15,881 nucleotides of DNA, from assembly GCA_934167435.1 (NCBI GenBank), contig CAKPKZ010000026.1:1-15881 (forward strand), written 5' to 3'. Below are positions 6,071-12,613 of this stretch, in pieces. Every line of letters starts with the position of its first letter. Within the stretch, counting starts at the first letter, position 1. Under the pieces are notes generated by a model that saw only the letters and a program-made list of their open reading frames with translations, did not search any database and was not told the DNA's origin. The position numbers were made by a program, and so were the translations under genes. This stretch comes from an uncultured Clostridia bacterium (GTDB taxonomy: Bacteria > Bacillota > Clostridia > TANB77 > CAG-508).

Positions 6071-6799
6071 TTAAGTATCTAATGAAATATCATACCAATC
6101 TTGTGTTTTACTTATAATCCATTCTAATCCTCTTCTTCTTTCAACAACAACACTTGGATTTAAGTTTCCGATTGATGTTTCTGGTTTTATTCTTTTTTCA
6201 ACACAAGCCCAATGATATCTGTAATATAAATCTAACATATCTAAAATTTCATTTACACTTCTAAGATTACATTTATTTTTAAAATCCTCATATGAATTGC
6301 TCTCATTAAATAATTGTATTGCATAATTACAATCACATACGTCACTTGCATCAGATATATCATCTACTAACCCCAATGCCCAAACTAATGACCAATATGT
6401 TTCATATTCCCAGTCAATATCTATTGCATCTTGCATTTCATAAGTTCCGTCTAATATTTTTTGTTCTTTTTTATTTAAGCATACATCTACATTAAATTTT
6501 TTTAGCAATTTTGAAATAATTCCTACTGATTCTTCATATTGTCCATTATTAATATCACAGGCAAGTTGTATTACTAGAAAACTGGCTAGTGCTCTTTTAC
6601 AAATTTCGTCCAAACTTTTTAATTTTACTTCATTGCTTGATTCTATACAAGGTAATTCTTCGTAACAAGCAATATTTTGTTTTTTTATTTTTGAGTTTGA
6701 ATTTGCTCTTCTAATTATTTTTTCTGACTGCGAATCTTCAATTTTTCCTTCTTTTTGAACTTTTGATTGTTCTGTTTTTATTTTATTAAATAAACTCAT
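6071..6799 (-). CDS. DUF4272 family protein
   Basis: A 242-residue protein recognised from conserved DUF4272 blocks: RALASFLVIQLACDIN (about 69-84), YWSLVWALGLVDDISDAS (about 135-152) with CDC just after, DLYYRYHWACVEKRI (about 188-202), and the end SVVVERRRGLEWII followed by DWYDISLDT. The first 40 residues are a charged linker. The family is common in clostridial polyimmunity loci, and an immunity or immunity-associated role is inferred; its biochemistry is unknown. AAAGGAA precedes the ATG by 8 nt. A broken paralogue lies at 13749-14303. The next gene downstream is SUFU. Confidence 0.88.
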   Translation of the reverse strand: MSLFNKIKTEQSKVQKEGKIEDSQSEKIIRRANSNSKIKKQNIACYEELPCIESSNEVKLKSLDEICKRALASFLVIQLACDINNGQYEESVGIISKLLKKFNVDVCLNKKEQKILDGTYEMQDAIDIDWEYETYWSLVWALGLVDDISDASDVCDCNYAIQLFNESNSYEDFKNKCNLRSVNEILDMLDLYYRYHWACVEKRIKPETSIGNLNPSVVVERRRGLEWIISKTQDWYDISLDT

Positions 6800-6884
6800 A
6801 TTTTTTAATTCCTTTCATTCGATTTTTAATTTTTACTTGTCTACACTTTTTGCTTAATAATTTAACCATTTGTATAAACAACAA

Positions 6885-6983
6885 TTATTGACCAATTTGT
6901 AATAAAACTTGATGGTGAACAACTCCATTTCCTTTTTTTAAATATTTTATATCTTCTCCACCACCTAAAAAGGTCTGATTATT
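6885..6983 (-). other. In-frame open extension after an amber stop
   Basis: Directly after the TAG (6984-6986) of the upstream gene, the same frame stays open for 32 codons, including FLGGGEDIKYLKKGNG and VVHHQVLLQIGQ, before TAA at 6885. The content looks protein-like (glycine loop, beta strand, no low complexity). It has no start codon of its own with a binding site. Either TAG is a nonsense mutation that removed the C-terminus of the upstream gene, or this is the relic of another gene, for example a toxin tail. Confidence 0.45.
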
Positions 6984-7346
6984 CTAATTATTAACTGAAT
7001 TGATTATTTCCTCTAAATCATCTAAACCAAGCTCAACCAATATATAATTCTCCGAACTGCCTACTGCCTTTTTCTCTAGATCTTTAAAAGCTTTAAAATA
7101 CTCTAAATCTGCTATAATTTTATTTTTAGTAGTACTACATATACATAATCTATAGTTCTCAACTTTTTTGCCTTGAACTGCATATTCAAATTTTTTAGGC
7201 AATAATGTTAACGTTTCTTCTGTGAGTGTACATACACCTACTATAGAATTATCTTTTTGATAAAACTGTGGTTTTGCTTCATAATACTCCTCTTCAGATA
7301 GCTTTTTATATTCATTTTCTTTTTTTAAATCATTAAATTTTTCCAT
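6984..7346 (-). CDS. Hypothetical soluble protein of the polyimmunity operon
   Basis: 120 residues from the ATG at 7346, chosen because GAGGG lies 6 nt upstream; a GTG four codons earlier overlaps that site. The protein is acidic and lysine-rich, with a helical N-terminus (EYKKLSEEEYYEA), central beta strands (SIVGVCTLTEETLTLL, YRLCICS) and a C-terminal helix (LGLDDLEEIINS). The order suggests a small alpha/beta immunity-type domain, but no family is recognised. The stop is TAG, and the same frame continues as plausible coding sequence for 32 more codons (6885-6983), so this may be a truncated version. Confidence 0.65.
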   Translation of the reverse strand: MEKFNDLKKENEYKKLSEEEYYEAKPQFYQKDNSIVGVCTLTEETLTLLPKKFEYAVQGKKVENYRLCICSTTKNKIIADLEYFKAFKDLEKKAVGSSENYILVELGLDDLEEIINSVNN

Positions 7347-7386
7347 ATTTTCCCTCACAATCTTTTAAATTATTACTATTTTAAAT

Positions 7387-7476
7387 TTACAAAATATTTT
7401 TAATATCGTTTGATTTTTTCACAGATTCAACTGGTATTAATTTTGTGGTCATTTTTTCAATATTTCCAGATATCAT
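7387..7476 (-). CDS. Possible 29-residue peptide or truncated gene start
   Basis: The ATG (7474-7476) overlaps the preceding TAA, and GAGGAGG lies 8 nt upstream, a better start context than many full genes here. It encodes MISGNIEKMTTKLIPVESV and ten more residues before TAA. It may be the surviving 5' end of an immunity gene cut short by a deletion, or a real small peptide. No family is recognised. Confidence 0.4.
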   Translation of the reverse strand: MISGNIEKMTTKLIPVESVKKSNDIKNIL

Positions 7477-8237
7477 TATAAATCCTCCTCACATTCTTCC
7501 CACAATAATTTACAATAAGCATTATTAAAATCAATATTTTCATAATCTTCTATAAATTTAGGATTAATAATTATAGCTTCTTCTTTATATGGATGTAATT
7601 TTACTTTTTTATTAAAAAGCATACCTAATGCACTGTAATAAATCATTTGATTTGATATTCTTACTGCTTTATTTTCTTCAGATTCAGGGATATTCTCTAT
7701 GCTTATATCTGGTCGTCCAAATTTGCGAAGTCCTCTTGTATGCAACCATATATTTCCATCTTCCATTTTCGAGATTAAATTTTTAACATGTGAATATACA
7801 TCAAGCTCTTTTGAAAATATTTTTTCTGTAAATTCTTCTGCTGAATATAGTGAAAAAGTTTGCATATCTAAAACGGCAATTGCTCCTGTATCTAGAAATG
7901 CTTGTACAACTCCTATTGTATTTCGCAAATACTTTAAATTATCATCTTGTGTAATTTGTCCATTTACAACCGCCCAAATATTTTCTTTCTGTATCTTTTC
8001 ATATAATTCTGTTTGTTCCTCTTTTAGTAATTTTCCTAAAGTTCCTCCTATTAAATTATCCATATATTCGCCATGTTGTTCTCGTGTAAGCATATTCATA
8101 TTTAAACCTTCTGGAATTTCGTCTAGGTTATGACGTTCTCTTGAGATTTCTAGTTCTTCTTCTTTTGCTCCAAATATAACAAAAAACATTAGTGGTCGAT
8201 AATTAATATCTTCATAATATGGTCTTTCGTAATTCAT
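7476..8237 (-). CDS. DUF4261-like protein of the polyimmunity operon
   Basis: 253 residues from the ATG at 8237, preferred because AGGAGG is 8 nt upstream; the ATG at 8243 is only 2 nt from that site. The central helix and strand VVQAFLDTGAIAVLDMQTF (about 112-130), the HTRGLRKFGRPDISI block (about 168-182) and the following helix VRISNQMIYYSALGMLF resemble the order seen in DUF4261 proteins, which also occur in immunity-type operons. This is recognition by pattern only. No signal peptide or membrane segment is seen. Its binding site overlaps the stop of the SMI1 gene (8250), so the genes are tightly coupled. Confidence 0.75.
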   Translation of the reverse strand: MNYERPYYEDINYRPLMFFVIFGAKEEELEISRERHNLDEIPEGLNMNMLTREQHGEYMDNLIGGTLGKLLKEEQTELYEKIQKENIWAVVNGQITQDDNLKYLRNTIGVVQAFLDTGAIAVLDMQTFSLYSAEEFTEKIFSKELDVYSHVKNLISKMEDGNIWLHTRGLRKFGRPDISIENIPESEENKAVRISNQMIYYSALGMLFNKKVKLHPYKEEAIIINPKFIEDYENIDFNNAYCKLLWEECEEDL

Positions 8238-8249
8238 AGACATTTCCTC

Positions 8250-8639
8250 CTATTCTTCAAATTGTCTGTTCCAATTTTCAATAAATTCATACAATGATGA
8301 AGCTTTACAATAACTATCTTTTAAACCTGTAGTACAACAATCTATTGCGAAATATTCCTTGGTAATAAAATTATAACAGAAATGATTTCCTCCTAAATCG
8401 CCACCAAAACAAAAACAATTTGGATAATACTTAAAAATTTCATAATCATTATTATAATCTATAAGTTCTTCTAATTTTATAAATTGCATATATGAATTTT
8501 TGCCCACATTTCCTTCTCCACCATTGTGCTTATCCATAAATTCTAAATAATCATTTGGTAGTTGCATACCATTTATTTCTTTTATATCATAATCCGTGTT
8601 TTCATTAAATTCAAACTCTGTAAATAATTCGTCCATCAT
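8250..8639 (-). CDS. SMI1/KNR4 (SUKH) family immunity protein
   Basis: 129 residues from the ATG at 8639, with AGGTGG 5-8 nt upstream (two adjacent ATGs are possible; a GTG at 8648 overlaps the site). SUKH features are LPNDYLEFMDKHNGGEG (about 27-43), the strand leading to KLEELIDYN, and FCFGGDLGGNHFCYN, the variable nucleotide-like GGD/G loop of the family. SUKH proteins bind and block diverse toxins, often nucleases, in contact-dependent systems. It ends a few bases before the DUF4261-like gene and follows an unrecognised gene by about 30 bp in the same operon. Confidence 0.85.
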   Translation of the reverse strand: MMDELFTEFEFNENTDYDIKEINGMQLPNDYLEFMDKHNGGEGNVGKNSYMQFIKLEELIDYNNDYEIFKYYPNCFCFGGDLGGNHFCYNFITKEYFAIDCCTTGLKDSYCKASSLYEFIENWNRQFEE

Positions 8640-8668
8640 AATAACCACCTTTCCATACTTTTGTATAT

Positions 8669-9316
8669 TTATTCATCTGAACCATATGATATTATTAATA
8701 TTCCATTTTGATAAACTAGACACCAAGTTCTAAAATTAATATAAAAAGGATTTACAGTGCATCCCGTGTTGATATGATTTCCTTCTTCTTCAATTGAAGA
8801 TATCTTAATATAATTACCTAATTTACTTTCAATCTCACTTATATATTTTTCTAATTCGTTAATTGATTCATCATTTAATTTATCATCATATATTACTTTA
8901 AAGATTTCTATAAATGCTTTCATATGATTTTCTATTTTATAATCCTCGAATAATGATTTATTCAGATTTGTTTTAAAGTTATTGTTTATAATGCTTATTA
9001 TATCTTTATTAGTTGTTATATCATTTTTTATAGAACAATATTCAAATCCTAAATCTGCAGAAATTTCGTCGTCTCTGCCTAAGTATTTTCTATACAAACT
9101 TACCAAATTTCTTCTATAATCTTCTTTTGCAAATATTTCTTCTATTTTAAAGAAAATGTCTTCGTTCACTAACTTATCAATATCATAAAAACAACAAGAA
9201 CCATATGGATTAAGTTTTGCTGATTTATTTAACTTTCTTTCATAACAACTATATATAGTGCAATTACATGATGTGTACCCTAATATATTTTCTTTTTTTT
9301 CGTTAATATCGTACAT
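8669..9316 (-). CDS. Hypothetical cysteine-rich protein, start uncertain
   Basis: 215 residues from the ATG at 9316. The N-terminus has cysteines at 17, 19, 24, 41 and 42 (TSCNC, SC, GSCC), which might bind a metal. The middle is helical (YDDKLNDESINELEKYISEIES), and the C-terminus is beta-rich, ending in LIISYGSDE. No Shine-Dalgarno site precedes this ATG, and the same frame stays open upstream to 9371 with plausible residues (DEDISNENIKVTDYRK). The real start may therefore be elsewhere or lost. It is the second gene of the polyimmunity operon. Family unknown. Confidence 0.65.
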   Translation of the reverse strand: MYDINEKKENILGYTSCNCTIYSCYERKLNKSAKLNPYGSCCFYDIDKLVNEDIFFKIEEIFAKEDYRRNLVSLYRKYLGRDDEISADLGFEYCSIKNDITTNKDIISIINNNFKTNLNKSLFEDYKIENHMKAFIEIFKVIYDDKLNDESINELEKYISEIESKLGNYIKISSIEEEGNHINTGCTVNPFYINFRTWCLVYQNGILIISYGSDE

Positions 9317-9378
9317 TTTTCGATAATCTGTTACCTTAATATTTTCATTACTTATATCTTCATCTTTTTTAGCTCAAA

Positions 9379-9558
9379 TCACCTATTCAATATGTATATA
9401 ATATTTTCTAAATATGTTTTATTTAGTTCTAAAAATCTATCCACATCTTCTTCAGACATATTATTTTTTACTCTTAATTCGTAAAATGTATATCTTATAA
9501 TATTTTCATTTTCAATTATTTTTCTATTTATATAATCAGTTACAAAATCTAGTGTCAT
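9379..9558 (-). CDS. Small helical protein, first gene of the polyimmunity operon
   Basis: A 59-residue ORF with GGAGTGA 5 nt before the ATG and a consensus promoter 56 bp upstream, ending in TGA. The sequence (MTLDFVTDYINRKIIENE, then MSEEDVDRFLELNKTYLEN) predicts two to three helices and no membrane segment. I do not recognise the family. As the promoter-proximal gene, it should be translated at a good level. Small helical proteins of this size are often immunity proteins of bacteriocin or contact-toxin systems, but that is inference from context. Confidence 0.75.
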   Translation of the reverse strand: MTLDFVTDYINRKIIENENIIRYTFYELRVKNNMSEEDVDRFLELNKTYLENIIYILNR

Positions 9559-9613
9559 ATCATCACTCCATATATTTCCTAACTATAAGTCTTAAAACTC
9601 TCGTTTTAATTGT

Positions 9614-9642
9614 ATCTTATCATAACATTTTACAATTATCAA
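9614..9642 (-). promoter_or_regulatory. Promoter of the polyimmunity operon
   Basis: On the minus strand, TTGATA (9642-9637), a 17-bp spacer and TAAGAT (9619-9614). It is the only good promoter seen upstream of the ten leftward genes ending at 4464. Confidence 0.7.
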
Positions 9643-9679
9643 CAAACCAAACCAATATTCTAAAAATTATTTTTGGGTC

Positions 9680-9704
9680 AAAATAAAAAGGGCAAGATTG
9701 CTCT
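9680..9704 (-). terminator. Terminator downstream of the recombinase relic
   Basis: On the minus strand, AGAGCA and TGCCCT (9704-9699 with 9694-9689) form a short stem with a 4-nt loop, followed by TTTTATTTT. It lies about 100 bp after the broken recombinase gene and isolates it from the polyimmunity promoter. Confidence 0.6.
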
Positions 9705-9804
9705 CACCCACGATTTAGTAATTTATATATATGAATTCATAAATTCATACTTATATTAAATTAACATAGCCTTAAAGTCAATGTAATTTAATTATTTTTG
9801 TTGT

Positions 9805-10110
9805 TTAGAACATTCTATTATCAATTATAAACTTTTCTAATATTTCTCTATAATATTTAAGTGTTTTACTTGAACATCACTCTAGATTTTTGGCTGATAG
9901 AAACATTTTTAATAATTTATCATTTGAACTCCTATCTGCTATTAATTTTTCTTTATCTATTATTAAATTTATTTCTACATTTTCTAACTTATCTTGTAAT
10001 GTCGTTTTTAATTTTTTCAATTGATATGGAGTTAAATACATTACAATATCTTTCATTATTTTGTGCATAACTTCATTTTTTATCAATAGGCAATCCCCCT
10101 TTCTTTGCAC
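9805..10110 (-). pseudogene. N-terminal fragment of a tyrosine recombinase (integrase), with a nonsense codon
   Basis: The first 65 or so residues match the N-terminal region of clostridial phage-type integrases: helix YLTPYQLKKLKTTLQDKLEN, then SSNDKLLKMFLSAKNLE. At the next codon, where this family normally has Gly-Cys-Ser, a TGA stops translation (9877-9879). The same frame then continues CSSKTLKYYREILEKF, which is the expected start of the core-binding domain, and ends in a second stop at 9805. The catalytic domain with Arg, His and Tyr is absent. The best start is a TTG at 10086 with AGGGGG 8 nt upstream; a GTG at 10110 is possible. The gene is dead as an enzyme. It lies just left of cassette copy 2, about 80 bp away. 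Confidence 0.8.
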
Positions 10111-10367
10111 GAAAAAAGAAGTACTTGCTTTTTACAAATACTCCTTATAATTTATATTCAATTAATTTTTAGAAACTTTTGTTCTTTTACCATATTGTAA
10201 TATTGTAAAATAATTTATGTAAAATATTGAAAATTATGTAAATATATGATAATATATTTATATTGGTATAAATCAATTAATGTATAATGGATGTAGAGAA
10301 AGCTTAAATTTATTTTTGAGTTTTAGGTCAGCACTACAAAATCCAAAATTATTGAGGAGGTATTATT

Positions 10368-10700
10368 ATGCAATGTACATCGAGTTATGGCACATTGATT
10401 ATTTCTGTTTCTGACACCGCAAAAGTCCACCCGTTAGATAAACCGATTGATTACAAAGAATATGCTGAAGTTGTAGATGTTAATCTAAAAGCCGTTGAAG
10501 GTATAGATATAACATGGTTTGATGTCGCAGATGCAATGTGTGATTGTTTTCCACATCTGCGCAATACAGGTCTAAACCTACTAACAAAATCTATTATGGT
10601 TCATTTAACAGTAGGTAAGAAAAAGTATAACTTCAGAATATACTATGGTGGTTCTAAACAGGCATATTTGAATCAGATTGTATTTGCAAATAAACTTTAA
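10368..10700 (+). CDS. Unrecognised 110-residue cassette protein, second identical copy
   Basis: Nucleotide-identical to the gene at 805-1137, including promoter region, GAGGAGG site and terminator, so both copies should be expressed alike. Exact identity, silent sites included, means duplication or gene conversion is very recent compared with the heavily decayed neighbours. It is transcribed towards the leftward gene ending at 10798, and the terminator at 10718-10758 separates them. See the first copy for the description of the protein; family unknown. Confidence 0.85.
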   Translation: MQCTSSYGTLIISVSDTAKVHPLDKPIDYKEYAEVVDVNLKAVEGIDITWFDVADAMCDCFPHLRNTGLNLLTKSIMVHLTVGKKKYNFRIYYGGSKQAYLNQIVFANKL

Positions 10701-10717
10701 ACAATAATTGTATGACC

Positions 10718-10758
10718 AAAAAAAGAGTCTCTATTGTATAAGTAGAGGTTCTTTTTTT
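10718..10758. terminator. Bidirectional terminator of cassette copy 2
   Basis: Same 16-bp A/T-flanked hairpin as at 1155-1195. Here it also stops the leftward transcript from 10798 before it enters the cassette antisense. Confidence 0.9.
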
Positions 10759-10797
10759 ATAAAAAATTACTATTTGCGCATATAATTAACTTTTATT

Positions 10798-11238
10798 TTA
10801 TATTTCATTTTGATAATACTCTTTACTCATAAATAACACGGCTTCTAAGCAATTTTCATTATTGAAATAAAAATCGATTCCAAGTTTTTCAGAAGTATAA
10901 TCATTACCTTCTTCTGTACTCGTTATTGTAAAATCATCACTTATAGACTTTAAATTTTTTACTTTAAATTTTTCAAAATTTATATCATACGAAATATCAT
11001 TTAAAATAAATTTTAATGATTCAAAAAAATGAATTCCATAAAAACTATCCCTGGTATCAAAATATACTGAAATATTATCAAACTCACTAAATATAATAGT
11101 TTTGCCACTATCACCGTAGTTATTATATACCTGTTTTATATTTCCTAATTTTAGTTTAATGTCATTTTCGCTTTCGTGAAATTTTAACTTTCCAACAGAA
11201 CAATATGGTATAAAAATAAGATTTTCCTCAAAATCCAT
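10798..11238 (-). CDS. Hypothetical immunity-type protein
   Basis: 146 residues from the ATG at 11238, chosen because GGAGG lies 6 nt upstream; an in-frame ATG at 11271 has no site. The start IPYCSVGKLKFHESENDI, with LKLGNIKQVY following, is a pattern often seen in small immunity-associated proteins (a hydrophobic strand, then GxxKF, then an amphipathic helix). Later segments are a beta strand with ISVYFDTRDSFYGIHFFES and a final LGIDFYFNNENCLEAVLF. No named family can be given. It lies 49 bp after the split DUF6985 gene, probably in the same transcript. Confidence 0.7.
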   Translation of the reverse strand: MDFEENLIFIPYCSVGKLKFHESENDIKLKLGNIKQVYNNYGDSGKTIIFSEFDNISVYFDTRDSFYGIHFFESLKFILNDISYDINFEKFKVKNLKSISDDFTITSTEEGNDYTSEKLGIDFYFNNENCLEAVLFMSKEYYQNEI

Positions 11239-11287
11239 ATATATATCCTCCAATTCTATTACTATTTTCATTTATAATCAAATTATA

Positions 11288-11458
11288 TTAATCTTCATCA
11301 TTCCATATACAATAATACTCATTCTCATCTTGCCAAGGATCATTTCCCTCAGATGGACCTACATATACCACATTATTATTTCTAATTAAAATTATACATT
11401 GGTGCTCTGGTTCCCATGGACATTCACATTCAATTCCATAACCAATTTCATTTTTCAT
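11288..11458 (-). pseudogene. C-terminal part of a split DUF6985 gene
   Basis: The frame begins with ATG immediately after the in-frame TAA of the upstream part (11459-11461), and encodes 56 residues with ECECPWEPEHQC and VVYVGPSEG, the usual C-terminal block of DUF6985 proteins (Cys-x-Trp-x-x-Glu-His followed by a Gly-containing strand). It has no separate Shine-Dalgarno site. It could still be made by termination-reinitiation at TAAATG, giving two chains that might assemble; otherwise it is simply dead. Confidence 0.65.
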
Positions 11459-11821
11459 TTATGGAAATACATATAATGTTGGTTTCGATAAATATGAAAT
11501 TAATTTTTTTCCTTCCTTATAACCATTCATTATCACTTCTAATGAATCTGCTATTTCTCCATAAATATCATCAAATGCTCTCCATTCATCATACATATAT
11601 AAGAAAAATTTTTCTAAACCAGTCTGTATTTTATTACAAATATCTTGTTTATTGTGAATATTGTTATAATGATTTATACATCTTTCAGCATCAGTTTCTG
11701 TTGCACCATCATTAACAAAAATTATTACTTTCATTTCTCCACTAAATAATGATTTTGACTCAAATGTACCATTGGCAAACAACCCATTTTCTTCTATTTT
11801 TAAATTTTTTATAATAGACAT
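11459..11821 (-). CDS. N-terminal part of a split DUF6985-type immunity gene
   Basis: 120 residues from the ATG at 11821, with GGAGGG 6 nt upstream. It starts MSIIKNLKIEENGLFANG, followed by strands (MKVIIFVND), a helical middle (INHYNNIHNKQDICNKIQTGLEKFF) and KPTLYVFP at the end. In DUF6985 proteins this KPT strand leads directly into the Cys-Trp-Glu-His block, which here follows in the same frame after a single TAA. The ancestral protein would be about 177 residues. The family is found in toxin-immunity neighbourhoods; its function here is inferred. The stop may be a recent one-base change or a sequencing error. Confidence 0.65.
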   Translation of the reverse strand: MSIIKNLKIEENGLFANGTFESKSLFSGEMKVIIFVNDGATETDAERCINHYNNIHNKQDICNKIQTGLEKFFLYMYDEWRAFDDIYGEIADSLEVIMNGYKEGKKLISYLSKPTLYVFP

Positions 11822-11851
11822 AATTTCCCTCCTATTCAATCATATATTAAT

Positions 11852-12012
11852 TTAATAATCTAATGCTAATTCTATAAGCTCTGCAAAATTTTTTTACTTA
11901 AATCAAACTCGGTTTACTCCAAACTTTTTAGAATAATCTTTTTTACTTAACCACTATGCAGAACCTTGTTGTGTTTGTTTTTCTCCTATTGGTATAGATT
12001 TTATAGACCTAT
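11852..12012 (-). pseudogene. Decayed gene fragment with three in-frame stops
   Basis: One frame reads SIPIGEKQTQQGSA, stop, WLSKKDYSKKFGVNRV, stop, FK, stop, KNFAELIELALDY and then a TAA at 11852. The continuous protein-like content across three stops marks it as a relic of a real gene, perhaps the tail of a toxin or secreted protein, whose 5' part is gone. It starts right after the stop of the membrane-protein gene at 12013. Family not recognised. Confidence 0.5.
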
Positions 12013-12594
12013 TTATTGCTTATTTTTTCTTTTTTCATTAACATATGCCATAGTCTCTGGTGTAAATCCAACCTTAGCATTTGGACAATAATTACTAATA
12101 GTTAAAAGTAAATCATCTTTAGTATCTCTTTTTCTAGCATATACATTTATTTGAATATCACGCCCATCAATAGATGATAATTGAATTGTATGTGCAGTTA
12201 CAATTCCATTAGTACGTGTAATATGTTCATATATTGCTAAAACATCATTTAATGCAACTATATTACAATACTTCTTTTTATCTGCAATAGCTTTATCTGA
12301 AATAATTATAAAATCATTTTCAAAAACAGGATTATCCAAGCTGTCTGCTAATTCTAATACATTTGGGTATTTCTTTACAAATTTTGAATTTTCTCCTTTT
12401 TTATTATCTACACCTTTCACAATTAGTATAATAGCTAATACTAATAATCCTAAAAATATAAGTAATGGTATACTAAATCCATCTGTTATAAAAATTAGTG
12501 TCATAAATAAACTTATTAATCCTACAAAAATTCCCAAACCTATAAATGTATTTCCTATTTTATTTAAATTTTTTATTAATTTCTCTCTTCCCAT
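12013..12594 (-). CDS. Hypothetical membrane protein with a cytoplasmic domain
   Basis: 193 residues from the ATG at 12594 with AGGAG about 8 nt upstream; an earlier start at 12624 overlaps the preceding gene. Two hydrophobic segments lie at about residues 14-37 and 42-62, separated by a short turn, so both ends should be cytoplasmic. The remaining 125 residues are soluble and beta-rich (DFIIISDKAIA, VTAHTIQLSSIDGRDIQINVYA), resembling a PH-like domain. It is the second gene of a pair with the larger membrane protein at 12614-13639. Such pairs occur near polymorphic toxin loci, but the function is unknown. Confidence 0.7.
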   Translation of the reverse strand: MGREKLIKNLNKIGNTFIGLGIFVGLISLFMTLIFITDGFSIPLLIFLGLLVLAIILIVKGVDNKKGENSKFVKKYPNVLELADSLDNPVFENDFIIISDKAIADKKKYCNIVALNDVLAIYEHITRTNGIVTAHTIQLSSIDGRDIQINVYARKRDTKDDLLLTISNYCPNAKVGFTPETMAYVNEKRKNKQ

Positions 12595-12613
12595 CTTTTT
12601 TACTCCTAAATTT

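Larger units (their letters stand above)
10192..10775 (+). repeat. 584-bp direct repeat, copy 2 (cassette)
   Basis: Identical to 629-1212 and in the same orientation. The DNA immediately left (about 10161-10191) is only loosely similar to that left of copy 1, and the DNA to the right is different. This copy is inserted between the broken recombinase and the second block of leftward genes. Confidence 0.95.

Noticed and set aside
7699..8133. A 144-codon rightward open frame
   Set aside because: It is fully antisense to the DUF4261-like gene, has no binding site, and has low-complexity Ser/Phe/Cys content typical of a shadow frame.
9877..9879. TGA at a conserved glycine could mean UGA is decoded as glycine, as in some candidate phyla
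   Set aside because: TGA is used as a true stop in intact genes here (the ATGA overlap at 2648-2651 and the end at 9379-9381), and the recombinase is truncated anyway, so a nonsense mutation is simpler.
9861..10070. Rightward hydrophobic open frame as a small membrane protein
   Set aside because: It is antisense to the recombinase relic and consists of translated AT-rich Leu/Phe/Tyr runs without a binding site.
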